Source: Adineta vaga
Lineage: Eukaryota > Rotifera
Assembly: GCA_021613535.1 (NCBI GenBank)
Contig: CP075495.1
Location: forward strand, 8,866,001-8,930,000
Length of the DNA stretch: 64,000 bases
Direction of reading: 5' to 3'
Both the position numbers and the translations under genes were made by a program. The stretch's first letter is position 1. Every line of letters starts with the position of its first letter. Below are positions 42,612 through 56,808 of the stretch, one piece after another. The notes under the pieces are model-generated. The model was not told the origin of the DNA. It searched no databases and worked only from the letters and a program-made list of their open reading frames with translations.

Positions 42612-44230
42612 TTAAGCCCATACCTATAAAAGATAGAAAGCATGAGATTTTTTATTAAGTTAGTATTGCAAGCTTACTCGAATTGTACAATCCCAAGAGC
42701 CAGTACCTAAAGCAGTACCATCTGGAGAAACTTTCAATGAACTAACACGATTTTCATGACCATATAGAGTTGCAACACGTGAACCTTTCAATGTATCCCA
42801 AACATTAATACAATAATCACTGTATCCACCAAAAAGAAGTCGACCTAAATAGAATAGAATTTATAGGAATATGATAGAAATAAAAATCTCTTTAATCAAT
42901 TCTTACCACTCAATGAGAAATCTATAGCATTACAAGAAAAAATGATTGATTCTTTTTTAAATATGGCAACTTGTCGATCAGCTCGTAAATCGAATAAGCG
43001 ACACTAATCGAAAAAGAATAGTAATAAAGAAAAAAAATCTATTTTTTATATATTACAGTTGCATCATCTGATGCTGAAACAAATGCATCACCACTGGGAT
43101 AGAATCGAACAGCATTTACATCAGATTCATGACCTTCAAATGTTTGAACATAAGCACCTGTTCGAATATCCCACACCATTGCTATATGATCAGAACTCTG
43201 AAGAATAACAAATAAGATAATGAGAAGAAAAGAAAAGAAAAGAATTATGCCATTTACTCCAGATACGAAGATATTTCCAGCTTCCGATGGTGATATATCA
43301 ATACCCATAACATCAGCTTGATGACCTTGGAATGTTTGAATAGCTACACTACTTTCAATATCCCATAATTTCGCTGTACTATCACCACTTGCTGTCAACA
43401 ACTAAAATAAAACATACATTCATTTCTTCGAAAATTTCTCGATCTAAATATCTTGTATATATAGAAAAGTCTTTAATCTATAAGAAGGTCATGTGTTACG
43501 TCTCTTACAATAGAAAAGTTTCAACAGTATTAATATACTGTAGGCGAAGATTTTTACCTGTTGATCCGAATGCATAAATTTACATGATGATATATAATTA
43601 GCATGTGTTGCAACAACTTTTTTCTGTTTATTCGCATCATCATCAGCCGATAATGGATATAACGTTAATTTATTATCTAATCCTCTAGAAAATCAATTAA
43701 ATTATTACACACTTCTGTCAAAATTGTTCTATTTTTTTATCAATAATACATACCCACAAGCCACAGTTGTTGCTGATGGTGAATAGGCACAGGCAAGTAC
43801 CCATGTTGTTGACATTGTAATAGCATGCTACGAAATAAAATAAAGTTTTCTTATGATTTTATTTTTTAATATGAACCTCTTTATTCGTTGTAAATGCATC
43901 CCAAACAATTAATTTTCCATCTTGCGATGTGCTAACCATATGTCGTTTGTCATTGGACCAATCAAGAGCTAAAACTTTTCCCTGATGACCTTTTAATATT
44001 CGTCGTGATTTTGTAGCAAATGGTGGTAATGAATCAAGTTTTTCGGCAATCGTTGTTACTGAAACGAAGAAAAAGATTTTCTTGAAAAAATGAATAAGAA
44101 AAAAAAGTAATTTACATTCCATATCATTAAATTTTGCTCGTTCTTCTTCTAGTCGAGATTTTAATGATTCAGCTTCACGAACAAGATCATCGATCGATTC
44201 AGTTCCATTACGTTCAACTACCATTGCCAT
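42612..44230 (-). CDS. GNB5: G-protein beta-5 subunit
   Basis: Nine exons (44230-44116, 44058-43877, 43827-43754, 43684-43558, 43401-43258, 43197-43057, 43003-42907, 42844-42678, 42623-42612) give 352 residues, against 353 in the short human isoform. G-beta-5 pairs with R7-family RGS proteins through their GGL domain and speeds shut-off of Gi/o signalling, chiefly in neurons. The N-terminal coiled coil ([15 protein letters not shown]) and seven WD repeats are clear. Signatures favouring beta-5 over beta-1 to -4 are [20 protein letters not shown]-like [13 protein letters not shown], and [21 protein letters not shown]. The last exon is only 12 nt and encodes VWA plus stop, a conserved end of the family. 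It faces WDR92, with 183 bp between start codons. Confidence 0.94.
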
Positions 44231-44413
44231 AATTATCAATGACAATCTGATCAGAAGCAAAATGAGAAGAAAAACAACTTATCTTCTTCACGACTCCATA
44301 GTTTATTCTATGGAATCTGACAGTCAACAGACAAAATCGTTGTCAAGTATGGCGATAACAACATACGATAGAGAATAGAATCAAGTATTCATTCATTCCT
44401 TTTTTCCTCAGAG
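44231..44413. promoter_or_regulatory. Shared upstream region of GNB5 (-) and WDR92 (+)
   Basis: Only 183 bp separate the divergent start codons, so the two genes must share or overlap promoters and 5' UTRs. No core element is obvious. Confidence 0.55.
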
Positions 44414-45847
44414 ATGGACAAGCCACAAATTATTTTACATAGTCAAAATCGGTTAATTATACTGTATTTGATGTCAAATGGATTCCAACATCGGCTAAAT
44501 TTATTTCTCTAGGAAATCATGCACGTGGAACAGGTGCTTTAGATATATTTGAAATAACACATGGTGATATTGCACTCGTTTCACAGGTATAAAAAACAGA
44601 AAAATCAAATTCGCAACTAGATTTTTCAAGGATTTTATTTTCTCTATATTTAGTATGAAAAACCTTCGGCTTTTAAATGTGGAACATTTGGAGCATCACC
44701 AACACGAGAGAAAAGACATTTAGCAACGGGAAATTTTGATGGTTATATTCAAGTTTGGTAAGAAAATTTGTATTTTTATTTTTTATAATTTTTCTATTGC
44801 TATCTAATCATTTTCAGGGATTTAGAAAAAATTGAAAAGCCAATTTATTCTGTCAAAGGTCATAAAGAAATTATCAATGCTATTGATGCAGCTGGAGGAT
44901 TAGGAATTGGTGAAGGTGCACCAGAAATAGCAACTGCTAGTCGAGATGGTATGATAGTCATTGATTGAACTTTATACATATATATATGTTTGTTTGTGTG
45001 TGTGTGCGTATTGATAGGAAGTGTTCATATATGGGATACAAGACAAGCAGATGCTGCTGTCGCTAGTATGGAACCCGCTGAAGGTGAAACAAAACGTGAT
45101 TGTTGGGCAGTTTGTTTTGGTAATGCGTTTAATTCCAGTGAACGTGTTGTTTGTGCTGGTTATGATAATGGTGATGTGAAATTATTCGATTTAAGATCAA
45201 TGTCTCTTCGATGGGAAACTAATATTAAAAATGGAGTAAGTTTATTAATGATATTTATTTAGATTATGAACGATTTTGTTTAGGTATGTTGTTTAGAATT
45301 TGATCGAAAAGATATTGAAATGAATAAACTTGTTGCAACAACATTAGAAAGTAAAATCCATGTATTTGATATGAAAACACAGCATAAAGAAAAAGGTTTT
45401 GCATCAGTAGTAGAAAAAGTAAACCAATCAATTTGAACTCATGTTCTTTCTAAGAAATATTCTTGTTCTCTTTCATTTTTTAAGGCTCATAATTCAACTG
45501 TTTGGATTGGTCGACATTTACCCCAAAATCGTGATGTATTTATGACATGTGGTGGTTCAGGTTCATACTATCTATGGAAATAGTAACTAAAAATAAATCA
45601 CTCTAGAGAATTAATACGTGCTTTTCTTTTTTTTCGTAGTAATTATCCTGAAAAACGTACTATGACTCAAACTGATAAAACGGAGGTTGGTGTAGCTGGT
45701 ACATTAACACTTCTTCAAAATATTGGCCTATCCACTCAACCAGCAAGTGCATTCGATTGGAGTTTAGATAAAGCTGGTTTGGCTTGTACATCAGCATTCG
45801 ATCAAACTGTTCGTGTATTGATTACTACTAAACTGAATTCCATTTAA
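44414..45847 (+). CDS. DNAAF10: WDR92/DNAAF10 (Monad), with an apparent frameshift in exon 1
   Basis: Eight exons (44414-44586, 44654-44757, 44818-44948, 45018-45235, 45284-45418, 45485-45582, 45640-45847 with internal phases that close; the first carries the break). The product, about 355 residues, is a WD-repeat partner of the R2TP/prefoldin-like complex and helps assemble axonemal dyneins. Near-invariant family stretches include [76 protein letters not shown] and [14 protein letters not shown]. The ATG opens [11 protein letters not shown] in one frame, while [10 protein letters not shown] follows in another; one extra A in the run at 44445-44448 would join them as in the family. TAG at 45581 is not a true stop: the donor GT at 45583 splits that Tyr codon. 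Seven exons are listed above; I counted no eighth. Confidence 0.85.
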
Positions 45848-46451
45848 TCTTAGGTTCTTTACTTGTATTTTCGCATTGTTACGCTTCGTTATATCTCACA
45901 TATCAAAAGCATAAACCTTTTCTCTCTTCGTTTTCATTCATTCACATTATTGATGCTTTTCGTTTTTTTTTATCAATTTTTGCTGTTTTTTGTTTTATTT
46001 CAAACGAGACAAAAAAGAACGAATAAAGACAGAAGAAAATCCATGGTTGTTGTGCAGTTCTGATCAATCTTATTACTAACATAGAGAATTAGAATAAAAT
46101 CTACTCAGACATAGAATAAAGATGTTTAAACATATACACATGAAATCGAACACAAAAGAAAGCACACGCATACATATATATATATAGGAATCATATGAAT
46201 GAGTTCAATACTGTCTACCGATGATCGCAGACAGAATAAAACAAACAAACAGATACACAGCAAGAAAAGAGTTAAAACATAACACCGGAAAGAAAAACAA
46301 AGAAGTCTCTTTCTTCTAGTTTGAATGATAGAGATGAATACAAGAACAACGTCAGTAAAAGAAACAAAGTTTTATTCTCAAACGCAAAAAAAGAAGTAGT
46401 AGTTTAAGAATATGGGAAACGAAAGAAAAACAAACAAAAAACAAAACTCGT
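45848..46451. other. Convergent intergenic stretch between WDR92 and the RGG-rich gene
   Basis: 604 bp holding the two 3' UTRs; T-rich near 45960-46000 and A-rich near 46380-46440, with a short AT run near 46175-46187. No gene seen. Confidence 0.5.
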
Positions 46452-48517
46452 TTATTGTTGTCTAGAATCACCAGTTGCCGATGATTGATTTGCTTGTTCA
46501 TCTACTGTTGATTTAGTTTGTTGACGTTGGGTATCACCGGCTGCGTTAGATTCTCCGTTTTTACCTTCTTCACTGTTATTTTGTTGATCATCCTGATGTT
46601 GTTGATTGTCTCTGTTACCTCCTAGAAATGAGCATCAATCACAAGGTAGTCTCAACGATATTCAAATCAAATAAACATACCTCGTTGACGAAATCGTCCT
46701 CGACCACGACCACGACCTTTGAAATAAAAAACAATAACTTATTTTTTTTAAACTCAACATATTTTCGTCTCAAATTACCACGACCACGAAATCCTCGTCC
46801 ACCATATCCATATCCATAATAGTTTCCATAATAATATGACATACCATAGGGATCATAATAACCTGATAGAAAATTCAAATGAAATAAATAGAAACATGTC
46901 GAAATCGATTCTACCTGGTTCCATGAAGTAACCATGGTTTTGATAGCCACCACCACGACCCCAACCACGTCGTGGATATCGTGTTTGTGTTTGATCAACG
47001 TTACCATCATCTTGATTATCTTGTTGATTATCATTATTTGCACCACCGTCTTTATTATTAGTTCGACTTCGTCGACGATTTCTTGGTGCTAGACGACGAG
47101 CTACTTTAATTACCATTTTACGAACAACATTTCTAACTATAGTTTCATCATCTTTCGGTTTTGGAGGTTGTCCTAAGAAAATTTAGATCGATATTAGAGA
47201 AAAAAAAATTCAATTTAGAAAAATACAAATATTGCTTACGTTCTTCAGTTTCTACACCACTTTGACTACCGTTTGTATTACGACGTCGTCTATTAGAGAA
47301 AATCAATCAATCAAGAGAAATAGCGATCGATGTAAGACACGTACCGACGATTAGATCGTTTACGCTGTTGATGACCAGGACCTTTATTTTCATCTTGTTG
47401 TTGATCATCAGTGACAGCTCTGAAAATTAAAATTCAAAGGAATTTCGATTATGATTTTCAAATCCTTCTACCCATCATTTTGTTGTTCGATGCCAGAAGT
47501 TTCATCATTGTTCTGTCTACGATGTTGACGACGCTTAGAATTACGTCGTTGTCGATTATTGTTAGTACTATTTTCATTATTATCACCTTGTTGTTGATAC
47601 GTATTATTTTCTTCTTCATTATTATAAGCACTACAAAAAAAGTGAGAGAATATTCATTTGAAAAAGTTTTCTTACACAAATGAAAACAAACTTGTCATCA
47701 TTTTGAAATCGTCTTTGTCCAGAACCACGACGGCCACCACGTCCACCACGTCCACGACCACGACGAAAACCTCGGAAACCACGCGTCGAAAAATCATTAT
47801 AACCTTCTTGTTCTGATAGGTCACCGCCTACTTGACCAAATCCACGACCACGCATTGGTGCACCAAAATATGCTTCAATAGAATAAGATCAATTTTGTAT
47901 TCAAATACTAAATGCACACAACTCACCTCCTGTTGGTGGTGGTCCATAATTGCCTCCTTGACCATTCATATAATTTCGATAAGGTGTAAAAGGTCGACCA
48001 AAATTTCCGTAAAATGGTCTACCACGACTGAAATTTCCTCGACCTAAGCAAGTAAACCATAGGAATTAAATAGTTATTGAAAATGTCTCTTTTACCACGA
48101 CCACGTCGAAAACCTCCTCTCCAACCACCACGTCCACGACCTATGATCGAACAAAACATCAAATAATATTGAAACTTTTTCATTATTTGTTTTTTTTGCA
48201 TACCACGAAAATTATTCATATTATCATTTTCTTGATTGTTATTATCATCAGAATTATTTGATCGTTGTGTGTCGTCATCATTTGAATAACGAATTTCATC
48301 TTCACCTAGATCTTGATTTTGTCGTCCACTACCTATTCAATATTTTCATTTAATCTGATTGATACATTAAGAGTAAATGAACATGATTATTCTTACCACC
48401 CGGTCGTTTACGATAGAAATGTCGTGCACGATGTTGAAAAGGTACTTGCTGTTGTTGATGTATTGGTCCTCGGCCATCATCATCTACTTGAACGTTATTA
48501 TTTCGTTGACTATACAT
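46452..48517 (-). CDS. RGG/RG-rich low-complexity protein (Y-box-tail-like), unrecognised
   Basis: Twelve exons (48517-48397, 48332-48204, 48140-48096, 48043-47927, 47872-47692, 47630-47472, 47419-47345, 47289-47240, 47172-46915, 46862-46779, 46716-46681, 46621-46452) give 474 residues. There is no RRM, KH, CSD or other folded domain. It alternates islands: RG/RGG blocks (GRGRGGWRGGFRRGRG; FRGFRRGRGRGGRGG; FRGRGRGRGRGRFRQR), a YG-rich block (YYYGNYYGYGYGG), basic runs (RRNSKRRQHRRQ) and Asn/Gln/Asp-rich spacers. This alternation of basic and acidic islands recalls the C-terminal tail of Y-box proteins, but no cold-shock domain lies upstream. RNA binding and condensate behaviour are likely from composition only. 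Most introns interrupt a Gly codon after its first base, so exons could be skipped without a frameshift. All phases close. Confidence 0.78.
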
Positions 48518-49141
48518 GGAGAATATCTGAAAGCGAATCTATCAAAGAATATATTGATTTTTCTACAGATAAAAGAACATGATCAGTTGAGAATTTTCGC
48601 GCCGAAATTAAATAACTAAATTTTATTTGAATGTGAATTACATAGAGAATATATTTTATGTGGAAAGCAAATGAAGGAAAAAAAACATGAATAGATCTTG
48701 GTTGCCTCCACTTTTGTATCTTCGACATACTGACGATATAACGAGGGATAACTATATTTATCTTTCTTTCTCTTGAAATGTTCATGGAAAAACATGGACG
48801 AGACTATATATATATGTATAGATAGATAGATATGGACTTTTTTTTTCTTCGTCCCGAATTGTCTACATCGTGCGATGTATGCATATATGTATATCTCTAG
48901 ATGAAGCAAGAGAGAGAGAGAGAAAGAGAACGAGAAAGGAAAAGATGAAATTCGATATTCTTCTCTTCTCTTACTGTTTATAGTTAAAAATAATAGATTG
49001 GTAGAAAAAAAAAACAAAAGATGTCTTTTAGGAATTTTATGTTCATTAACAAGCAAAAACATAAACATGAGAAACTTTAAAAGAAAAAAAAAACACCGGT
49101 ATGTATAATAAACAAGTAGGAAGAAAGACGACTACTGTAGA
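48518..49141. other. Intergenic stretch between ELP3 and the RGG-rich gene
   Basis: 624 bp between two minus-strand genes. It includes a GATA-rich run near 48818-48830 and a GA-rich tract near 48908-48945. Antisense open frames here are low-complexity and were not called. Confidence 0.5.
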
Positions 49142-51499
<2,358 letters not shown>

Positions 51500-51868
51500 T
51501 GTATATTTGTTGAATTAATTTTGTTTAAGACAATCACTCTAGTCTTCTTCAGAATATTTGTTTATTTGTTGGGAAAGAATACCTACGTATATGATTGGTT
51601 AGAATCTATTCAACATAAATAATAAATTATGAAATAAAATGTAATTAATAAGCAAAATGTTTTGCAATTATAAAAGATTATTTCTCAAAATCTGATGAAA
51701 TATATCTAACGAATCATTGATGGAATTGCATTGACCAATCAGAATTAATGAGATGCGTCATCGTATTCTGACACACACACACAAAAAGCAAACAGTTGTT
51801 TTTAAAAATTTTTTTCTTCAAAAACAAGATTGTACATATTCAAACGAGAATTAAAAATATTAATCTCA
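51500..51868. promoter_or_regulatory. Shared upstream region of ELP3 (-) and the MVB12-like gene (+)
   Basis: 369 bp between divergent start codons, AT-rich, with a short (AC)n run near 51771-51782. No core promoter element is clear; shared use is inferred from spacing. Confidence 0.5.
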
Positions 51869-52985
51869 ATGAATGATACACAGTTACCGATAACAGGCAT
51901 TTGTTTAGTTTCGAAACCAAACAATGTTCCAACTGGTTATCTTTGTATTAGAAAAGGTAAAGAATGACACTATTTTTTTAATTGGATTTGAGATAGAATA
52001 CGTTCGAATAAGTCCTTCACATCAGCAGTAAGAGTTCGATAGAGTAACAGAAAATACCTGAATGTAACGATGTTGCATATAAACTTTATCGATTTTGAAG
52101 ATTGGAAATGTATGAAAATATCAGATGTTTCATTGTTCATAAATTTGTCAACTAAATATTTTTGATTATTCTTACCATGTTCTCTGTCATCTGTATTCGA
52201 TTTGTTTTGCAAGAAAAATTCTCTACTAAGCAGTTAACCAATAACTATTCATGGAATTTTTTTTAGCTTTTGATGATACGAATCGTGATGCTGATCTCAT
52301 GGCTGACTCATTACTTGAACGAAAAGATCGTTTTCTTTGTATAACACGTGCATGGCCATTAACTGACATGCGTACACTTGGAAGTGATTGCGCACGTGTT
52401 CTCGAAGATATTAAACTTATCAATGAACGTGATAATCCTCCACAAAATTATTCACCTTTAGCTTATACATCTGATACACGTGAAAAGGGTACAGCAAAAA
52501 GATTAATCTGTGTCAGAATGGTTGAAAGACAAGCAGGTATGAAATGTATATGTGATATTGTATTTCTTTATCGTTCAAAACGTCCACCTCAATTTTATAC
52601 ACTCATTGGCGATATAAATGGTTTACAAATGTGTGTAAAAGAAGGTACTGTTCCACCTTTACGTCCATCAGCAACTGTTGCATCACAACCTCAATCGAAT
52701 CTCTATCCAAATCCAATGGCTGATCAGTCCTTTCAAACATCACATCAACAAGCACCATATCCAACAGCTGATTATTCGAATACAAATACTCTTGGAAAGA
52801 AAAGTGATGAAAAAGAAATACTAGATTGTATTCCATTTGAAATTAATCCGAAATATTTAGCTGCACTGAGAAAGAATCCCAACGGAAATGATCTGACTGG
52901 TTTAGAAACTTTTCGAATTTTATCATCTTACGAAATTGATCAATATTATAATTATGATTTCAATATCGAACGATCAACTCTTTAA
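51869..52985 (+). CDS. MVB12B: MVB12-like ESCRT-I subunit (MABP and UMA domains)
   Basis: Two exons (51869-51956, 52267-52985) give 268 residues; the 310-bp intron is long for this window. MVB12 is the accessory subunit of ESCRT-I, which sorts ubiquitinated cargo into multivesicular bodies. The N-terminal MABP domain (about 6-150) begins PITGICLVSKPNNVPTGY and continues with RFLCITRAW, KRLICVRMV, CDIVFLY and PPQFYTLIGDINGLQMCVK. A Pro/Ser/Gln-rich linker follows. Near the C-terminus DCIPFEINPKYLA resembles the UMA motif that docks MVB12/UBAP1 onto the ESCRT-I core. The domain order decides between MVB12 and UBAP1; MVB12A and MVB12B cannot be told apart from this sequence. Confidence 0.82.
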
Positions 52986-53382
52986 TAGCAATCTCGTAGA
53001 AAACGAAAATAGTTGTCGAATGAAGTCGTCCACATTCAACTTATGTGGACAATATCTAGATCTTTGATGTTTTTATCTATCAGTTTTTTCTTCTTCTTTT
53101 CTCATGTTTAAAACATATTCTTTGAATTCTTGGTTCACTTTTCTTTTCTCATTCTCTTCGCAAATATAAAAAACAAACAATATTTAGTTCTAAAGAAATC
53201 TGAAGTACTTCCATTTCATTTCACATGTAAAATATTCATTGAAATTGATTAATCGTCTGTTCACCATATACAATTTTAATTTCCGATTCATTTTATTCGA
53301 AGAGTTTTGCACAAAAAAAACTAATTTCCGAAAGAAAACAAGTTTCCATCGACAGTTAATTAATTAATAAAAATTTTTAGTT
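52986..53382. other. Convergent intergenic stretch
   Basis: 397 bp of T-rich DNA with the 3' UTRs of the MVB12-like gene (+) and the next minus-strand gene; nothing else visible. Confidence 0.5.
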
Positions 53383-54742
53383 TTAAAAATGTGTTTTCAT
53401 AGCAATCATATGACGTTGTAATCGATCAGCATATTCACTTGCCCATGAATTTAATTGTGGTGCCATTGATTGAACTAATTCATCAATCGTATTGAAAACA
53501 TTCTTTATTCGAGCATCATCCATTAAATAAGTTTTCATTTCGTTTGGAAATGGCATAGGCAAACGATTACTATCATCTCTGATATAATGGCATGACGAGC
53601 TATATAAAGAATAATTGATGATAATAAACGAATATTTAACCATTGTGTATGATTAAGTTGTCCGCAGATTAAACGATATTTAATTGGTTTGAAGAGAAGA
53701 GTTTTAATCAATCCACGAAAGATAAAAATGGAAATAATAAGAAACTTTGTAGTAAAGTGATCTAATTGTCTTAAATGATTTTGTTTCATTTTAATATAGC
53801 TTATTGAAAGAAGATGTTTTTCAATCGACCAAAAATAATTCGTTGGATATTGGTCAAGTGAACAATTTGCAAGATAGATTAGAACAGATTCATAACTGCA
53901 CGTACCGATAAGTCCATCTTTTGGTATTAAATTTGTAATTTGATCAAAAATAACTTGAACACAATGAAATAATATTCTTTGATCTAATAATTGTATAGAA
54001 TTTCTAATGACATGTGATAGCGTTTGATAGATTGAACAATTCGGATCGAGATAAGCACGATGTACAACTGTTAATAGTTCGAAAAAACGTATACGATGAT
54101 AATCATATTCATAATAATTGAATTTCTTTTTTGTTAAACGTAAATTTTTCCTTAACATAAAATAGAATATGAAAATTGTTCCATAAATTTTCCAGCGTTG
54201 TTTCGCATTGAATCGTTTTTTTAAATAATGTCTTTGTGAATAGTATATATTGTAACTAATTTGTAAACGATAATCATCTTGTGCCGAACGAACATTCGAA
54301 GATTTGTGACTTATGGATTTTAAAGATGAAAAATCATGTTGAGGACAACTATTACAATGAAATGATGTTCGTTGATGAACACCTCGAACTAGTGGAAAAC
54401 TAATCGGAGTTTTAGATTTCGATGCAATAGGATTTGTATTCATAGAATTATTAATACTTAAAGTTGTTCTTGGCGGTAGTGATCGTAATGGTTTATATGT
54501 TGTTTTCCGAGAAAAGATGTCGATGCTAATAGATGCTGTCGATTAACACGCTTTGTAAGAATTTCTTGTACAGCTAGTTTTTCAATTTCAGCATCAATAT
54601 CAAACGAATCCATTGATTTCTTAACAGAATCTGTTGGTGGCCAGTTACCAAGATGAAAATCAATACTTCACTGTATGTCGTTTCTTTCTTCTTATTCTCG
54701 TTTTTTTAATCAAAATAAATCTTACATTCCTGCTGTTCTCAT
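53383..54742 (-). CDS. Unrecognised basic protein, with an apparent frameshift
   Basis: The coding pieces are a short 5' exon (54742-54726, start uncertain), an exon beginning at 54665, a main frame running to 53641, and a last exon 53599-53383. The 60-bp and 41-bp introns have good sites. The first part reads IIDFHLGNWPPTDSVKK then MDSFDIDAEIEKLAVQEIL. The second is a long, basic, aromatic and helical region (QRWKIYGTIFIFYFMLRKN; RIRFFELLTVVHRAYLDPN) ending MIAMKTHF. I do not recognise the family. The two parts lie in different frames within 54458-54542 with no usable intron; one extra T in a TTTT run would join them. The composition of both halves is convincingly coding. The hydrophobic run near IFIFYFML is short for a membrane helix. 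Confidence 0.55.
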
Positions 54743-54892
54743 TAAATCACCAACGAAATAAACACAAAAAAAACTGAATGAGAAATCTTTCAAATTATAC
54801 ACGAAACAAATAAACATGATACAACAATGTGCGAAGAACAAAGAACACACATATATATACGTATATGTATAAATTGATAATTGCTTTTGTAA

Positions 54893-55706
54893 TCAAACAT
54901 GTTGAAAAGGATTCATGAGACTTTGTAAAAATGGATCTCGTATTAAACCTTGAATAAATTCTTCTTTCGATATACATTGATCTTCATTGACATCGAGATT
55001 TTTCATAATTGTATCAGCACATTGATTATATGAAACTTTATGTGATTTTTCTTCACTCATTCCTAATAATTCAAACATTGCATGTAGAATGAAAAGAATT
55101 TCTGCTCGATCAATTGAACTATTTCGATCGATATCATAAACATTGAATGCATAACGAAGTTTATCTTCTAATGGTGCCTCAGTTGTTGAAACATAAGCAA
55201 CAAGAAACTAAAAATAAAACAGATATATATATAATTAGTTTTTGTTATGATGAAACAATTTCATCTTAAATATCCCCAAGGACCTCTTGACTAATTTTCA
55301 AGTACGGTTTTCTCTTCTAGTGAAAGAAAAACAACCCTATTATCTATTATAAAAGATGGCCTTCACACATTTTTGAATTGAAAAAACTTGTCGAATTCAA
55401 TAAGAAATTTCGGATAACAAAAATGATAGAAAATATTGATAAACTTACTTCCGAAAAAGTAATACCATGATCACCATTTAAATCAAAAGCACGAAAAACA
55501 TTTTCACTTAGACTTTTAACATTTTCGTTTGGACGAAGTTCTTGATAAAATTTACAGAATTGTTCCTTCGTCATGGTTGTTGAACCAGGATCACAATGTT
55601 GATTAAAACGTTGTTGCCATGCGAATATATCTTCACGTTTTAATTGAGAATGTTTACCGATTGTTTCATAAACATATTCTTCAATTTTAGTTTGATTCGA
55701 ACCCAT
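54893..55706 (-). CDS. Neuronal calcium sensor family protein (NCS-A)
   Basis: Two exons (55706-55449, 55207-54893) give 190 residues, the usual NCS length. The second in-frame ATG is chosen as the start because it gives MGSNQTK, an N-myristoylation signal expected in this family; the ATG eight codons upstream would hide it. EF1 is degenerate (CDPGSTTMTKEQF, the NCS hallmark). EF2 (DLNGDHGITFSE), EF3 (DIDRNSSIDRAE) and EF4 (DVNEDQCISKEE) keep the acidic ligand positions to different degrees. NCS proteins are calcium-myristoyl switches that act on kinases, channels and receptors at membranes. Subtype (recoverin, hippocalcin, frequenin) cannot be assigned with confidence. A diverged paralogue lies at 62.1-63.0 kb on the same strand. 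Confidence 0.88.
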
Positions 55707-56261
55707 TAGATAATCGTTTTTTTGTGTCAATCTAAAGACTATTTATATGCAAAATTTTTCTAATTCTTTACTCTATAGGTCGCTTCTATTCTTTTCTCTC
55801 TTTCTTGTCTGATGAATAATCTGCAAATATATATATATATATTTTTATCGACTGTTAGGTTTTTTCTTCTTTCTTTTTTCTCTTCTTTGATACGACAAAA
55901 ATAGAGAAGAAGAAAAAAAGCAATTGAGGTACCAATGCCTGCTCAAAAGTATTTTATCTAATCTATTTCTTTCCTCAGAAACGTTTCCTTTAGCTTTACG
56001 AACAGTCGAGCTAATATTGATTTGTTTCTATTTCTTTATCCACTATCCAGAGATTGTTTTCTAAGATAACTGAAGGAAACAAAGGCAGTCACCGTACGAA
56101 ATTAAAGACAGTCAACATTATGTTTATTTTTCCATCTTGATTATAATGTGACATATGATTCAAGAAGGCAGAAATTTTCATCTGATAAATATATCTATTC
56201 AAGTAAGAGAAGATTTTATTCAAGGTAGAAAGAAAATGAATGTTTGCATGATTAGATCAGT
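55707..56261. other. Intergenic stretch
   Basis: 555 bp between two minus-strand genes, with an (AT)n run near 55829-55841 and a TTC-rich tract near 55863-55885. No gene seen. Confidence 0.5.
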
Positions 56262-56808
56262 TCAGTGAAGTTCTGCAGGTGTTAAATTAGTTTTTTGGAT
56301 GTTATCTTGTTTGGTTAGAATGGTATTATTCAATCGTTGAATTAGATGTTGACGACGCTCTTGAGGTTCTTTAAGAGAAATAAAAAATCCACCGTTGATT
56401 CGAAATCGTACGATAAATTTTAGAATTAATTCATCCAGTGCCATGTTTTCTGTTATTCTATGTAACAAAAAAAAAGAAGAAAGGAATTGAATGTATATAA
56501 GAATGAAAAGAAGAATTATTACGATGAATATTTACTACATAATTTATCGAGTATATCAAAACATTGAATAGGATTAAGATAATCAAGTTTCGATGATAAT
56601 TCATTGAAATTATCATTTATGTCATTATCAGCTAATTGATTACATTCAGCAACGTTTTCGTCATTCATTGCTGTCAATCCTTTTCCAATACCTAAATCGA
56701 ATGGTACAATTAAATATCAACACCTATAATTATTCTACACTTACTTCCTGAACAATATGGACATAAACATTTTCCCGAGTTATTCGTATGTGAATTACTT
56801 TCACACAT
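56262..56808 (-). CDS. Small unrecognised protein with an N-terminal CxCxxC motif (135 aa)
   Basis: Three exons (56808-56745, 56691-56536, 56449-56262) give 135 residues with closed phases. The N-terminus holds KCLCPYC, three closely spaced cysteines that could contribute to a metal site together with Cys2. The middle is acidic and Asn/Asp-rich, and the C-terminal 60 residues form a probable helix-strand-helix (MALDELILKFIVRFRINGGFF, then QERRQHLIQRLNN). The acceptor of exon 3 is the ACAG at 56450, since the TAG a few bases upstream would put a stop in frame. I do not recognise a family. It lies between NCS-A and the first B-box-like gene. Confidence 0.55.

Noticed and set aside
45581-45583. 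In-frame TAG in WDR92 after LWK
   Set aside because: The TAG overlaps the donor (GT at 45583); splicing to 45640 gives LWKYNYPEKR as in the family, so it is not a premature stop.
48518-49141. Possible cold-shock-domain exon upstream of the RGG-rich gene
   Set aside because: No frame on the minus strand between this gene and ELP3 carries the CSD signature (GTVKWFN-type), so a full Y-box protein is not supported.
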